The notes under the pieces were generated by a model. It was not told the DNA's origin and made no database searches. It was given only the letters and a program-made list of their open reading frames with translations. A stretch of DNA of 64,000 nt, taken from Photobacterium sp. TY1-4 (GTDB taxonomy: Bacteria > Pseudomonadota > Gammaproteobacteria > Enterobacterales > Vibrionaceae). Both the position numbers and the translations under genes were made by a program. Below are positions 45,940 through 55,771 of the stretch, one piece after another. The stretch covers positions 310,001-374,000 of the forward strand of contig NZ_CP099734.1 of NCBI RefSeq assembly GCF_025398175.1. Reading direction: 5' to 3'. Each line of letters opens with the position of its first letter. Position 1 is the first letter of the stretch.

Positions 45940-47298
45940 TTAGACCAGAAAGACCGTTGCCAGGCCAAGGAAGACTGACAGTCCGATGATGTCGGTAATG
46001 GTGGTTAGCGCCATGCCGCCGGCCAGGGCCGGGTCGATATTGAGCTTTTTCAATAGCAGCGGCACACAGACGCCGGCGACGCCAGCCACCAGCAAGTTGG
46101 TGAGCATCGCACCGGCGATAATGACGCCGAGCAGCAGGTTTTGTTTCCACACCACCACCACGCCGCCGATGATCAGTGCCCAGAGCACGCCGTTGATCAG
46201 GCCGACCCGGGCTTCTTTGCTCAGCAGCCAGCGGGTGTTGGTTTCCCCGATATGGCCGACGGCCAGGCCGCGGATCACCAGCGCCACGGTCTGGTTACCG
46301 GCCACCCCGCCCATCGAGGGTACGATGGTCATCAGGATCGCAATCGCGGCCATCTTGTCCAGGGTGTCTTCAAACATGTTGGAGACCGAGGCCGCTGCCA
46401 GGGCCGCGAGGACATTGACCCCGAGCCAGATGCTGCGGCGCCGGGCAGACTTCATCACTGGGGCAAAGGTGTCTTCATCGTCGTCCATCCCCGCCATACT
46501 CATCATCGAGTGTTCGGCATCTTCCCGGATAATGTCCACGACGTCATCGATGGTGATCCGGCCAACCAGGTGGTTGTTCGCGTCAATCACCGGTGCTGAG
46601 AGCCAGTTGCGGCGCTCGAACAGGGTGGCAACTTCCCCGTCATCCATATCGACAGCGATGGCTTCATCGGCGTCATCCATCACTTCTTCGATTTTGATGT
46701 CCGGTTGGGTGGTGATCAGGGTTGCCAGCGACAGGTGGCCGATCAGGCGCTCTTCCTGATCGATGACATACAGGGAGTCGGTGGCTTCCGGCAGTTCACC
46801 TTTCATCCGCAGGTAACGCAGCACCACATCGGCGGTCACATCACTGCGGATGGTGATGAAGTCGGTACTCATGATCCCGCCGGCGGTCTCCTCCGGATAG
46901 GCCAGTGCTTTTTCGACCCGGTGGCGGTCAATGGCATCCATCTGCGCCAGCACTTCCTGATATTTGTCATCCGGCAGGCTCCGCAGAACGTAGGCGACAT
47001 CGTCCGAAGCCATCCCTTCGGTGACGGCGGCGAGTTTGTCCGGGGCCATCTGGGCCACGATGCCGTCTTTGACATCCTCCGACAGCTCATCAAGGATATC
47101 CCCTTGCTCTTCGGGATCGGTCAGTTGCCACAAAACCTGACGTTCTTTGGGGGGGGAGGCTTCGAGCAGGTGGGCGATATCTTCCGGCTCCATGTCCTGG
47201 AGCAAGCGACGGACATGGACAAACATGCCGTTTTCAAGTGCCTGATTGACTTCCTGCAGCGTCTGATGCGTTTGGTCTTGTTCTAATACATCCGCCAT
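45940..47298 (-). CDS. mgtE: Magnesium transporter MgtE
   Basis: MgtE is a magnesium-gated Mg2+ channel of the inner membrane. The 452-residue protein has the superhelical N domain (about 1-130, with LLEASPPKERQVLWQLTDPEEQGDIL), two CBS domains (about 135-255) and five transmembrane helices with the signature PSMGGVAGNQT. ATG at 47296-47298 gives MADVLEQDQT; the frame is open to 47427, but that extension is arginine-rich and unlike the family. GGGGT stands about ten bases upstream. It faces pmbA tail to tail. Confidence 0.93.
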   Translation of the reverse strand: MADVLEQDQTHQTLQEVNQALENGMFVHVRRLLQDMEPEDIAHLLEASPPKERQVLWQLTDPEEQGDILDELSEDVKDGIVAQMAPDKLAAVTEGMASDDVAYVLRSLPDDKYQEVLAQMDAIDRHRVEKALAYPEETAGGIMSTDFITIRSDVTADVVLRYLRMKGELPEATDSLYVIDQEERLIGHLSLATLITTQPDIKIEEVMDDADEAIAVDMDDGEVATLFERRNWLSAPVIDANNHLVGRITIDDVVDIIREDAEHSMMSMAGMDDDEDTFAPVMKSARRRSIWLGVNVLAALAAASVSNMFEDTLDKMAAIAILMTIVPSMGGVAGNQTVALVIRGLAVGHIGETNTRWLLSKEARVGLINGVLWALIIGGVVVVWKQNLLLGVIIAGAMLTNLLVAGVAGVCVPLLLKKLNIDPALAGGMALTTITDIIGLSVFLGLATVFLV

Positions 47299-47614
47299 AA
47301 GCGTGCTACCCCAAATGAGTGTAATGCCGGCCGCCATACCGCTGGACAGGAAAAAGGGGGCAGATAGATACCTGGAAGGTATGGGAAAACTGCGAAATGG
47401 GATCTGTCGTATGCGGTTGTGGCGCAATAAGTTGAATTTTAACGCAATAGTGTGGTGCTTGTCTCACCAGATCTGAGAGGAAATAAAGATTTCATCTGCG
47501 CCGGACAAGGCTCTCCGGGAGCGGAATACCAGGGGATCGCGAAGGTCGGGACAGATGGCAGCAAGAAGGCTGCCATAGCCAGGGATTTGTTGATTTTGAT
47601 GTTTCAGGCCGGGG
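47299..47614 (-). other. Unassigned 316-base gap between npr and mgtE
   Basis: No credible gene is present. On the minus strand GGCAGC-CTTCTT-GCTGCC (6-bp stem, about 47554-47571) lies after npr without a T-tract. Ahead of mgtE, GAGACA and TAAAAT (18-base spacing) could be a promoter, and ATACCT-TCC-AGGTAT forms a small hairpin in the probable leader. I do not recognise a riboswitch, although a magnesium-responsive leader would suit the gene. Confidence 0.4.
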
Positions 47615-47890
47615 TTAACATTCTTCGTCAAAGCCGGCTTCAATCAGCGCGGTCACTGCCGCCAGTGCGGCTTCGGCATCACGACCTTCGGCACTGACAC
47701 AGACTTGCTGGCCCTGAGCGGACTCGAGCATCAACAGACCCATGACACTATCGGCAGTGGCACTTTTTTCATCGTTGCTGATGGTGACGGTGGCTTCGAA
47801 GCTCTGTGCCAGTTCGACGAGCTTGATCGCCGCCCGGGCGTGGAGGCCAAGGCGGTTTTTGATGAACAGTTCGCGGCACACCCGACTCAT
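47615..47890 (-). CDS. ptsO: Nitrogen PTS phosphocarrier NPr
   Basis: NPr (gene also called npr) accepts phosphate from PtsP and passes it to PtsN. The 91-residue HPr-like protein has the phosphorylation site His17 in [10 protein letters not shown] and the conserved SVMGLLML regulatory-serine region. It is the last gene of the long rpoN/lpt cluster; its ATG overlaps the rapZ stop by four bases. Confidence 0.94.
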   Translation of the reverse strand: MSRVCRELFIKNRLGLHARAAIKLVELAQSFEATVTISNDEKSATADSVMGLLMLESAQGQQVCVSAEGRDAEAALAAVTALIEAGFDEEC

Positions 47891-48738
47891 GACTGACTTT
47901 CCAGGGTACGGTGGCGAACCTGGATCTGGTGGCCCTGATCACGGAAATGCTCTGCCAGTTGCTGGGCGATATAGACCGAGCGGTGCTGCCCGCCGGTGCA
48001 GCCAATGGCCACGGTCAGGTAGCTGCGGTTGTTTTTTTCCAGCATCGGCAGCCAGGTGTCGATGAAATTGCGGATCTGGTAGATCAGCTGGTTCACTTCC
48101 GGGTGACCGGCAAGAAATTCCTGCACTCCGCGGTCGAGGCCAGTGAGCGGCTTGAGCTCAGGGACCCAGTGCGGATTAGGCAGAAAACGGACGTCGAAGA
48201 CGAAATCGGCATCGCTCGGCAGCCCGTGCTTGAAGCCGAATGATTCGAACACCATGATCAGTTCGCGGGCATCGCGCCCCAGCAGGCGGGCGCGAACGGT
48301 TTCGCTGAGATCATGAATCGACTTGTTGGTGGTGTCGATCACCAGATCGGCCTGCTCTTTGAGCACGCTCAGGCGGGCACTTTCCGACTGGATGGCCTGC
48401 TCCAGGCTCATATTGTTGCGCGAGAGCGGGTGGAGGCGGCGGGTTTCGCTATAGCGTTTGATCAGCTCTTTATCATCGGCATCAAGGAAAATGACGTTCA
48501 CATCCAGGGTGTCGCTGAGCTGGGACAGGGTGTCGCGGATCTCATCCGGGTCGTCGGGCATGTTGCGTACGTCAATGCTGACGGCAATGTCCTGCTGCTG
48601 ATTGTTGACGGTGCTGACGAGCTGGGGCAACAGGTTGACCGGCAGGTTATCGACACAGTAGTAGCCCAGATCTTCCAGAACCCGCAGGGCGACGGACTTG
48701 CCGGAGCCGGAGCGACCGCTTACAACCATTAACATCAT
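47887..48738 (-). CDS. rapZ: RNase adapter RapZ
   Basis: RapZ binds the small RNA GlmZ and guides RNase E cleavage, adjusting glucosamine-6-phosphate synthase and thereby envelope precursor supply. The 283-residue protein has Walker A GRSGSGKS at residues 8-15, the Walker B region LFLDAD-like VIFLDADD, and the C-terminal RNA-binding part with [11 protein letters not shown] and [16 protein letters not shown] lies nine bases before the ATG. The first residues M-M-L-M align with E. coli M-V-L-M. Confidence 0.96.
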   Translation of the reverse strand: MMLMVVSGRSGSGKSVALRVLEDLGYYCVDNLPVNLLPQLVSTVNNQQQDIAVSIDVRNMPDDPDEIRDTLSQLSDTLDVNVIFLDADDKELIKRYSETRRLHPLSRNNMSLEQAIQSESARLSVLKEQADLVIDTTNKSIHDLSETVRARLLGRDARELIMVFESFGFKHGLPSDADFVFDVRFLPNPHWVPELKPLTGLDRGVQEFLAGHPEVNQLIYQIRNFIDTWLPMLEKNNRSYLTVAIGCTGGQHRSVYIAQQLAEHFRDQGHQIQVRHRTLESQS

Positions 48739-48781
48739 GCTGGTTTACCTTAACTGACAACAGTGGCGCGTGTGATGTTCA

Positions 48782-49231
48782 TTATGAATCACGCGTGAGG
48801 ATTTGATAAAGCTCTTCGTCGCTTTTTGCAGTCCGCAGCTGTTTACAGACCTGCTTGTCGCTGAGCTTTTCCGCCATGCTGGCCAGGGTCTTGAGGTGCT
48901 CTTTACACTGGGCATCCGGCACCAGCAGGGCAAACAGTAGGTCGACCGGCTGGTTATCGATGGCATCAAACTGGATGGGGGCCTGGCACTGGATCAGCAC
49001 GGCGATGGCCTGATCACTGTCGGTGATACGGCCGTGCGGGATGGCGATCCCGTTGCCGATCCCGGTACTGCCCATTTTCTCGCGGTTGAGCATACACTCA
49101 AACAGCGGTTGCGGATTCTGGTCCAGGTGCTTGGCGGCGACTTCGCTGATAATTTCCAGGGCGCGCTTTTTGCTGGAGCAAGGGACTGCACTCTTGGTGC
49201 AGTCCAGGCTCAATACATTACTCAGTTGCAT
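48782..49231 (-). CDS. ptsN: Nitrogen-regulatory PTS enzyme IIA (PtsN)
   Basis: PtsN is the terminal phosphate acceptor of the nitrogen PTS and regulates potassium transport and envelope stress responses. The 149-residue protein has the phosphorylated His66 in GIAIPHGR. It is placed between hpf and rapZ in the conserved rpoN operon. Confidence 0.95.
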   Translation of the reverse strand: MQLSNVLSLDCTKSAVPCSSKKRALEIISEVAAKHLDQNPQPLFECMLNREKMGSTGIGNGIAIPHGRITDSDQAIAVLIQCQAPIQFDAIDNQPVDLLFALLVPDAQCKEHLKTLASMAEKLSDKQVCKQLRTAKSDEELYQILTRDS

Positions 49232-49233
49232 GA

Positions 49234-49521
49234 TCAGTGGCTATTGAGTTTATCTTTATGTTTATTAAGTTGACGCACCAGTTTATCAGTTAATGCGTCA
49301 ATCGCGGCATACATATTTTCTGAATCCGCTCTGGCGTGGATTTCTCCGGCATTAATGTGCAGGGTCGCTTCCGCCACCTGCTGTAATTTCTCGACGTTGA
49401 GGATCACATGGACATTATTGATTTTATCGAAGAAACGCTCGAGCTTGTCGAACTTGGAATTGACGTAATCACGCAGGGATGGAGTAATTTCGACATGGTG
49501 TCCTGTGAGATTAATTTGCAT
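49234..49521 (-). CDS. hpf: Ribosome hibernation promoting factor HPF (short form)
   Basis: HPF binds the 30S decoding site and drives 100S dimer formation in resting cells. The 95-residue protein is the gamma-proteobacterial short form. ATG at 49519-49521 gives MQINLTGHHVEIT, the same length as E. coli HPF, with AGGAGG at nine-base spacing; an ATG two codons upstream would leave only three bases. A hairpin over the rpoN stop lies just upstream. Confidence 0.95.
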   Translation of the reverse strand: MQINLTGHHVEITPSLRDYVNSKFDKLERFFDKINNVHVILNVEKLQQVAEATLHINAGEIHARADSENMYAAIDALTDKLVRQLNKHKDKLNSH

Positions 49522-49541
49522 AGACATCTTCCTCCTGTTGG

Positions 49542-49563
49542 CGCCTGCAACTCACAGCAGGCG
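49542..49563 (-). promoter_or_regulatory. Hairpin across the rpoN stop codon, upstream of hpf
   Basis: On the minus strand CGCCTGC and GCAGGCG form a perfect 7-bp stem whose loop contains the rpoN TGA. The hpf Shine-Dalgarno follows within about ten bases. It could set the rpoN/hpf translation or mRNA-stability balance. No T-tract follows, so it is unlikely to be a terminator. Confidence 0.4.
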
Positions 49564-51024
49564 TTTACGTTGGTTCGATGGCGGGATCCCCAGGGATTCA
49601 CGGTACTTGGCAATGGTGCGCCGGGCAACCATGATCCCCTGTTCCGCCAGTAATGTCGCAATCTTGCTGTCGCTGAGCGGCTTGGCCTGATTCTCAGCGG
49701 CAACCAGTTTTTTCACCAGTGCCCGGATCGCGGTCGAGGAGCACTCGCCGCCGTTGTCCGTACTCACGTGACTGGAGAAGAAATATTTCAGTTCAAAAAT
49801 CCCCCGCGGGGTGTGCATGAACTTCTGGGTGGTGACCCGGGAAATGGTCGATTCGTGCATGTCGACCGCCAAGGCGATGTCATTGAGCACCATAGGTTTC
49901 ATCGCCTCTTCGCCGTATTCGAAGAAGTCCTGCTGGTGCTCGACAATGCAACGCGCTACTTTCAGCAGGGTTTCGTTGCGGCTCTCCAGGCTTTTGATCA
50001 GCCATTTGGCGTCTTGCAGGTGGGAGCGGATGAACTGGCTGTCGGCGCTGTTGCGGGTACTTTTGCTCAGCGCTGCGTACTGCTGGTTGACCCGCAGCCG
50101 AGGCACGCTGTCCGGGTTGATGGTGACCACCCACTTGCCGTGATCTTTGAACACCGACACATCCGGAATGACATATTCGGTCTCGCTGTTGACGACCCGG
50201 TTGCCCGGGCGCGGTTCGAGACTGTGGATCAGTTGCATTACCGCTTTCAGCTCCGGCTCTTTGAGCTTGGTTTCCCGCATCAGCTGCCGGTAGTCGCGGT
50301 TGGCCAGCAGGTCGATGTAGTCGTTGAGCAGGGTCTTGGCTTCGGCTAGCCAGGGGGTGTCTTCCGGGTAAGTGCGCAGCTGCAATAACAGGCATTCCTG
50401 CAGGTTGCGTGACGCGACGCCCAGCGGGTCAAACTGCTGAACCCGTTTCAGGACGGCTTCGACCTCGTCCAGTTCGACCTCGTCGTTGCCGAGGCTGTCG
50501 AGGATCTCTTCGGCTGAGCAGGTGAGGTAGCCTTTCTCGTCGATGCCATCGATGATGGCGGTGGCAATGGTCAGATCGGTATCGCTGAACGGTGTCAGCT
50601 GTACCTGCCACATCAGGTAATCTTGCAGGCTTTCGGTGGTTTCGCCCTGGTAAACCGGCATGTCGTCGTCCATCGCAATCCCGGTACTGCCGGTGCCGGC
50701 GCTGTAGACATCGTCCCAGGTGGTATCAACCGGGAGATCTTCCGGCATTTCACGCTGCTCAATGACCTCAGACGTGTCATAGTCGTCCGGATCGCTGTCG
50801 GCACCGTCGGCTTTGCTCTCGGCGGGGTCGGGGTGATCCGAAGCGGTGTCCGAGCCGTTTTCATTGAGGTTCTCGTCCAGCTCCAGCAGGGGGTTGGCGT
50901 CCAGGGCTTCCTGGATTTCTTGCTGCAGATCCAGGGTAGATAACTGCAAAAGGCGGATGGCCTGTTGCAATTGTGGCGTCATTGCCAGTTGTTGACCTAG
51001 TTTGAGCTGGAGCGAGGTTTTCAT
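49552..51024 (-). CDS. rpoN: RNA polymerase sigma-54 factor RpoN
   Basis: Sigma-54 directs transcription from -24/-12 promoters with the help of enhancer-binding ATPases; in Vibrionaceae it controls flagella, nitrogen use and quorum-sensing RNAs. The 490-residue protein has the glutamine/leucine-rich activator region ([23 protein letters not shown]), an acidic linker (about 55-110), the core-binding domain, and the RpoN box [10 protein letters not shown] at 467-476. It sits downstream of lptB as in E. coli. Confidence 0.97.
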   Translation of the reverse strand: MKTSLQLKLGQQLAMTPQLQQAIRLLQLSTLDLQQEIQEALDANPLLELDENLNENGSDTASDHPDPAESKADGADSDPDDYDTSEVIEQREMPEDLPVDTTWDDVYSAGTGSTGIAMDDDMPVYQGETTESLQDYLMWQVQLTPFSDTDLTIATAIIDGIDEKGYLTCSAEEILDSLGNDEVELDEVEAVLKRVQQFDPLGVASRNLQECLLLQLRTYPEDTPWLAEAKTLLNDYIDLLANRDYRQLMRETKLKEPELKAVMQLIHSLEPRPGNRVVNSETEYVIPDVSVFKDHGKWVVTINPDSVPRLRVNQQYAALSKSTRNSADSQFIRSHLQDAKWLIKSLESRNETLLKVARCIVEHQQDFFEYGEEAMKPMVLNDIALAVDMHESTISRVTTQKFMHTPRGIFELKYFFSSHVSTDNGGECSSTAIRALVKKLVAAENQAKPLSDSKIATLLAEQGIMVARRTIAKYRESLGIPPSNQRKRLL

Positions 51025-51138
51025 ATAAGTCAGTGCACCTTATTTTTATCTTTGGTAACGGGCGCCAAATACGGCTTCAACTTCGGCTGGTGGTTCGTGC
51101 AGTCAACCGGGCGACATCCCAGTCAGCCCATATTCTAA

Positions 51139-51864
51139 CTATAGACGGAACTGGTCCCCCAGATAGACTCGTTTTACGTGCTCATCGTTGAGGACATCGC
51201 TCGGGGTACCATGGGCGATCAGGTGCCCCTGGCTCACGATGTAGGCCTGCTCACAGACATCGAGCGTTTCCCTGACATTATGATCGGTGATGAGGACGCC
51301 AAGGCCACGATCGCGCAAATGCTCGATGATCTTTTTGATATCGATCACAGATATCGGATCGACCCCGGCAAAAGGCTCATCCAGCAGAATAAATTTCGGG
51401 TTGGCGGCCAGGGCGCGGGCGATCTCCACCCGGCGGCGTTCCCCGCCCGACAGGGCCATGCCCAGGCTGTTGCGAATATGCTGAATGTTAAATTCATCCA
51501 GCAGTTCTTCGAGCTTGTCCTGGCGTTCGGCCTTGCTCAGCTCTTTGCGGGTTTGCAGCACGGCCATCAGGTTGTCGTGCACCGAGAGCTTGCGGAAAAT
51601 CGAGGCTTCCTGCGGCAGGTATCCGATCCCCATCCGGGAGCGGTTGTGCATCGGCTGCAGGCTGATATCGGTGCCGTCGATGGTGATGGTGCCTTCGTCG
51701 CGGGCCACCAGGCCGACGATCATGTAGAAGGACGTGGTTTTCCCGGCTCCGTTCGGGCCGAGCAGGCCGACAATCTTGCCCGATTGTACTTCCAGGCTGA
51801 CATCGGAGACAACCTTACGGCCGTTGTAGCTTTTTGCCAGGTGTTCTGCTTTTAGCGTTGCCAT
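51139..51864 (-). CDS. lptB: LPS export ABC transporter ATPase LptB
   Basis: LptB powers lipopolysaccharide extraction from the inner membrane with LptF and LptG. The 241-residue ATPase has Walker A GPNGAGKT at 36-43, ABC signature LSGGERRR, Walker B FILLDEP and the switch His in LITDHNV. It lies 11 bases after lptA. The 114-base gap to rpoN has no evident terminator. Confidence 0.96.
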   Translation of the reverse strand: MATLKAEHLAKSYNGRKVVSDVSLEVQSGKIVGLLGPNGAGKTTSFYMIVGLVARDEGTITIDGTDISLQPMHNRSRMGIGYLPQEASIFRKLSVHDNLMAVLQTRKELSKAERQDKLEELLDEFNIQHIRNSLGMALSGGERRRVEIARALAANPKFILLDEPFAGVDPISVIDIKKIIEHLRDRGLGVLITDHNVRETLDVCEQAYIVSQGHLIAHGTPSDVLNDEHVKRVYLGDQFRL

Positions 51865-51875
51865 AATGGTCCGGT

Positions 51876-52379
51876 TTATTTCTTATTGCTGTTGAGCTGG
51901 TTTGGCTGCAAGATGGTGGTCACGCGTTTTTTCTTGCCGCTTTCCGCAACCAGCTTCTGCTCGTCAATCTTGTAACTGATCACCTTACCCTGAATTTCGC
52001 TGCCTTCCTGGATCAAAATGGCTTCATCGGTCATTTTCAGAAATTCGGTCGCGGTATCGTAGCGCATCCGGTGGGCGGCGCCGTCAATCGGCTTGCCGTT
52101 ATCCATCACCTGGTGGAAGGTGGCCGGTTTGCCGTAGGCGTCGATGATCTCTTTGCCGTCACCGGCAGTCTGGCGGGTGACCACCAGCTTGTCGGCACGA
52201 ATATCAATACTGCCCTGGCGGAGCACCACGTTCCCGGTGAAGGTGACGATATTTTTCTGAATATCGAGTTCCTGATTGTCCGAGTTGATGTAAATCGGTT
52301 GCTCTGTATCATTACTGAGTGCCCAGCTTGATGCACTGAGACAAAGGCAGAGCAAGGTACTAATTTTTAAAAGCTTCAT
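51876..52379 (-). CDS. lptA: LPS periplasmic bridge protein LptA
   Basis: LptA oligomerises into the periplasmic bridge that carries LPS to the outer membrane. The 167 residues comprise a signal peptide (cleavage after about residue 22, SWALS) and an OstA-type beta-jellyroll ([23 protein letters not shown] split over residues 29-51). It overlaps lptC by 20 bases. Confidence 0.94.
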   Translation of the reverse strand: MKLLKISTLLCLCLSASSWALSNDTEQPIYINSDNQELDIQKNIVTFTGNVVLRQGSIDIRADKLVVTRQTAGDGKEIIDAYGKPATFHQVMDNGKPIDGAAHRMRYDTATEFLKMTDEAILIQEGSEIQGKVISYKIDEQKLVAESGKKKRVTTILQPNQLNSNKK

Positions 52380-52923
52380 ATCTACCTTTTACATTCTCTA
52401 ATAAGGTTGCCACGCTGCGGTCCATGTTGCCCTGCATGCCGGTGCCTTCGTTCTGGAAGTTGCTGCCGGTGATGAGGACATGATCCGGGGTGTCAAAATC
52501 TTTGTTGATCAGGTCAAGCCTCAGACTATCTGTCTGGATCACTTTAATCGCGGACTCGGGCAATAGGTTAAAGATGCGGACACTGCCGTTCATCTGTAAT
52601 ACCTGGTCTTTATCCAGAGTGGCGGTGCTGGCACTGATCCGCCATTCGGTCTCTGTGCCGTCGCGGTAAATCCACAGCACCGGCGCGACGAAGTTGGTGT
52701 CACCGCTGGCGCTGAAATGCTCCAGATACTCGGAATCAATCTGGTAGCTACGCAGCCCGGCGGCGTTATAGGAGGTATTGACCACGGTGTTGCCGGTAAA
52801 CAGCGGTTTTTCCGCATCCGGTTCGACCTGGATATCCTCCTGCCAGCGGTTGTTCAGCAGGTAGTACCCGGTCCAGCCACATACCACGACCAACAGCGCA
52901 CAGAGCAGCCTCTGTAAGGTCAT
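52360..52923 (-). CDS. lptC: LPS export protein LptC
   Basis: LptC is the bitopic inner-membrane anchor that passes LPS from LptBFG to LptA. The 187-residue protein has one N-terminal transmembrane helix (LLCALLVVVCGWTGYYLL) and a periplasmic beta-jellyroll. Its start overlaps the kdsC stop by four bases and its end overlaps lptA by 20. Confidence 0.93.
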   Translation of the reverse strand: MTLQRLLCALLVVVCGWTGYYLLNNRWQEDIQVEPDAEKPLFTGNTVVNTSYNAAGLRSYQIDSEYLEHFSASGDTNFVAPVLWIYRDGTETEWRISASTATLDKDQVLQMNGSVRIFNLLPESAIKVIQTDSLRLDLINKDFDTPDHVLITGSNFQNEGTGMQGNMDRSVATLLENVKGRYEAFKN

Positions 52924-53471
52924 ATGCTCAAACCTTTATGTTTATCTAATTCACCCTTAGCTTCAAGGATCAGGTCGCACACTTCCCGTACGGCACCGTG
53001 ACCACCAGGGATCCGGGTCACAAAATCGGCCCGGCGGGCCAGCAGCGGATGGCCGTCTGCCACACAAACCGACAGCCCGACTTGGGCCATGACCGGCCAG
53101 TCGATCAGATCGTCGCCGATGTAGGCGGTCTGGCGCGGGTCAATGCCCAGGGTGCGTTCGATGTCGGCATAAGCGGCCAGCTTGTTGTCCTGACCCTGGT
53201 ACACATGCCGGATTCCCAGCGCTGACATGCGGTTCTCGACAATCGTCGACTTCCGGCCGGTCACAATAGCGATCTCCACCCCGGCACCCATCAGTGATTT
53301 GATGCCGTAGCCATCGCGGGTGTGGAAGGTTTTCAGTTCTTCGCCGTCATTGCCCATGTAGATCCGGCCGTCGGAAAACACGCCGTCGACATCGCAGATC
53401 AGCAGTCGGATGTCTTTGGCGCGCTGATAGATGGTTTGACAGACCGGGCCATAAATAGTTTCGACTTGCAT
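52920..53471 (-). CDS. kdsC: Kdo-8-phosphate phosphatase KdsC
   Basis: KdsC removes phosphate from Kdo-8-phosphate, giving Kdo for the LPS inner core. The 183-residue C0-type HAD phosphatase has nucleophile Asp27 and acid Asp29 in CDVDGVFSDG, and the second acidic motif GDDLIDWPVM. Start and kdsD stop share one base (TAATG on the minus strand). Confidence 0.95.
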   Translation of the reverse strand: MQVETIYGPVCQTIYQRAKDIRLLICDVDGVFSDGRIYMGNDGEELKTFHTRDGYGIKSLMGAGVEIAIVTGRKSTIVENRMSALGIRHVYQGQDNKLAAYADIERTLGIDPRQTAYIGDDLIDWPVMAQVGLSVCVADGHPLLARRADFVTRIPGGHGAVREVCDLILEAKGELDKHKGLSI

Positions 53472-54442
53472 TACATCACTCCGGCTTTCAGCAGATCGTG
53501 CATGTTCAGGGCGCCGACCAACTGGTCGTTTTCGGTGACCAGCAGACCGCTGATCTTACGCTCTTCCATCAGTTTCAGCCCTTCCGCGGCCAGCAGGTTG
53601 GGGGCAATGATCGCCGGCCGGCGGGTCATGACATCGCCGATAGCGGTGGTATGAATATCGACCCGGTTATCGAGCAGGCGGCGGAGATCGCCGTCGGTAA
53701 ACACCCCGAGCAGGTGCTGCTGGTGATCAACCACGGCGGTCATGCCCAGCCCCTTGCGCGAGACTTCGAGCAGCGCATCTTTGATCGTGGCCTGCTCGCC
53801 GACCCTCGGCAGGCGCTCGCCAGTGTGCATGATATCGGCAATGCGCAGCAGCAGTTTGCGTCCCAGCGCGCCACCCGGATGCGAGAGGGCAAAGTCATCG
53901 GCGGTAAAGCCGCGCGACTCCATCAGGGCAATCGCCAGGGCATCGCCCATCGCCAGAGTCGCGGTGGTACTGGATGTCGGCGCCAGATTGAGCGGGCAGG
54001 CTTCCTGGTCGACGGTGATCTGCAGATGGATCTGAGCCATTTGGGCCATGCTGGATTCCGGCTTGCCGGTCATGCTGATGAGCGGGATCCCCAGACGTTT
54101 GATCACCGGCAACAGCGTCAGGATTTCTGAGGCTTCGCCGGAGTTTGAAATTGCCAGAACGACATCGCCTTTATTGATCATGCCCAGATCGCCGTGACTG
54201 GCTTCGCCCGGGTGAACGAAAAAGGCCGGAGTGCCGGTGCTGGCCAGTGTTGCCGCAATTTTATTGCCGATATGGCCGGATTTCCCCATCCCCATCACGA
54301 TCACTTTGCCGGTGCAGGCTGCAATGAGCCGGCAGGCTTCGCTGAAGCTGCCGTTGATGTACTGGGTGAGCTTTTGCAGTGCTTCTACTTCAATTTCAAT
54401 AACTTTGCGACCATGGCCGCAATAATCAAACGTCTCTGACAT
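53471..54442 (-). CDS. kdsD: Arabinose-5-phosphate isomerase KdsD
   Basis: KdsD converts ribulose-5-phosphate to arabinose-5-phosphate, the first Kdo precursor. The 323-residue protein has an N-terminal SIS domain (VIVMGMGKSGHIGNKIAAT; HPGEASHGDLG) and two CBS domains from about residue 210. GGAG lies nine bases before the ATG. It follows yrbG after 14 bases. Confidence 0.96.
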   Translation of the reverse strand: MSETFDYCGHGRKVIEIEVEALQKLTQYINGSFSEACRLIAACTGKVIVMGMGKSGHIGNKIAATLASTGTPAFFVHPGEASHGDLGMINKGDVVLAISNSGEASEILTLLPVIKRLGIPLISMTGKPESSMAQMAQIHLQITVDQEACPLNLAPTSSTTATLAMGDALAIALMESRGFTADDFALSHPGGALGRKLLLRIADIMHTGERLPRVGEQATIKDALLEVSRKGLGMTAVVDHQQHLLGVFTDGDLRRLLDNRVDIHTTAIGDVMTRRPAIIAPNLLAAEGLKLMEERKISGLLVTENDQLVGALNMHDLLKAGVM

Positions 54443-54456
54443 GGTTCGGATCTCCG

Positions 54457-55422
54457 TTAAGACGCCAGATTATAAAACAGATAGCCCTGATAGGCGACAA
54501 AGCAGCAGATCAGGAACGCACCTTCCAGCCGATTGATCCGACGGCGTTTTCCGAGCGCCATCAACAGCAGGAGGACGGAGACCCCCAGCATCACATAGTA
54601 GTCGCGGCCCATCGCCAGCGGGCTGAGGACGGACGGGTTCAGCAGCCCCGGGATCCCCATCACGGCCAGGATATTAAAGACATTGGAGCCGATAATGTTA
54701 CCGACCGCCATGTCATCCTCACCTTTGAAGATGCTGGCAATCGACGCGGCCAGTTCCGGCAGGCTGGTGCCGATGGCGATGATGGTCAGGCCGATCACCA
54801 GATCGCTCATGCCGTAGATTTTGGCAATGGTCACGGCAGAGTCGACCAGCATACTGGCTGCATAAGGCAGCAGGACCAGGCCAATCACCACCCAGATCAG
54901 GGCCGCGCTGTTGCTGACGCCGTCCGGGATCTCTGATTCCTGCTCTTCCGTCAGGGGATCGCCGTTCTTTTTGCCGTCGCGGCTGATTTTCAGCATCACC
55001 AGCAGGAACAGGGCAAACAGGCTGACCAGCAGTACGCCTTCCATAAAGCCCAGATGGCTGTCCCACAGTAGGGCGCCGGCGATGAGGGTGACCGCGATCA
55101 TCAGCGGCAGCTCACGACGAATAATTCCGGAACTGACGGCCAGTGGCTTGATCAGTGCCGTTAAGCCCAGGATCAGAGCGATGTTGGCAATGTTCGAACC
55201 GAGCACGTTACCGACAGCGGTGTCGGTTTTTCCGTCCAGGGCTGCGGTCGCTGAAACCATCATTTCCGGTGCCGAGGAGCCCATCGCCAGGATGGTCATC
55301 CCGATCACCAATGGCGTGACGCCGAGGTTTTTGGCCAGCGCGGCGGCACCAAATACAAGTCGATCTGCACTCCATACCAGCAAGGCTAAACCTATACAGA
55401 GCAACACAATGGCTTCGAGCAT
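54457..55422 (-). CDS. yrbG: Sodium/calcium exchanger-family protein YrbG
   Basis: YrbG belongs to the CaCA cation/Ca2+ antiporter family; its ion specificity in bacteria is not well established. The 321-residue protein shows the two inverted alpha repeats (GMTILAMGSSAPEMMVS at about 41-57 and GLTIIAIGTSLPELAAS in the second half) among ten hydrophobic helices. It heads the minus-strand kds/lpt/rpoN cluster, as in E. coli, and is divergent from mlaF. Confidence 0.93.
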   Translation of the reverse strand: MLEAIVLLCIGLALLVWSADRLVFGAAALAKNLGVTPLVIGMTILAMGSSAPEMMVSATAALDGKTDTAVGNVLGSNIANIALILGLTALIKPLAVSSGIIRRELPLMIAVTLIAGALLWDSHLGFMEGVLLVSLFALFLLVMLKISRDGKKNGDPLTEEQESEIPDGVSNSAALIWVVIGLVLLPYAASMLVDSAVTIAKIYGMSDLVIGLTIIAIGTSLPELAASIASIFKGEDDMAVGNIIGSNVFNILAVMGIPGLLNPSVLSPLAMGRDYYVMLGVSVLLLLMALGKRRRINRLEGAFLICCFVAYQGYLFYNLAS

Positions 55423-55642
55423 TCTTATCCCTTTTGTCGTTAATCATGAAAATCTTGTTTAAGGGAGTAATTTTGACGGTTCAGTCGCCAAAAGAAAAGC
55501 AAAAGCCGTGACATTTTGTGTGTGGGGATGTGAAAGCTGGCGTGACGCTGAGCGGGTCGGGAAAGTGCCGGTCGTCTGAGGGGGCGACCGGCGGCGGAAG
55601 CTGAAGCTGGACTGAAATTACACAGTTCTTACAGTTCATGGC

Positions 55643-55671
55643 TTGAGTTGGTTGCATAATGTACCTATGAT
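55643..55671 (+). promoter_or_regulatory. Sigma-70 promoter of the mla-ibaG-murA operon
   Basis: TTGAGT (55643-55648) and TATGAT (55666-55671) are spaced by exactly 17 bases, ahead of mlaF in the 349-base gap divergent from yrbG. Transcription would start near 55678, leaving a leader of about 94 bases. I could not identify the yrbG promoter in the other half of the gap (55423-55640). Confidence 0.65.
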
Positions 55672-55771
55672 CGGTAACTAGCTGTAAACTGATGAATAAA
55701 ATTGGTGGTATCCTCCCCAATGGCGGTGGATGTCGGAGAGTAACGTATGGCCATGGGCCGACGGGATGGCT

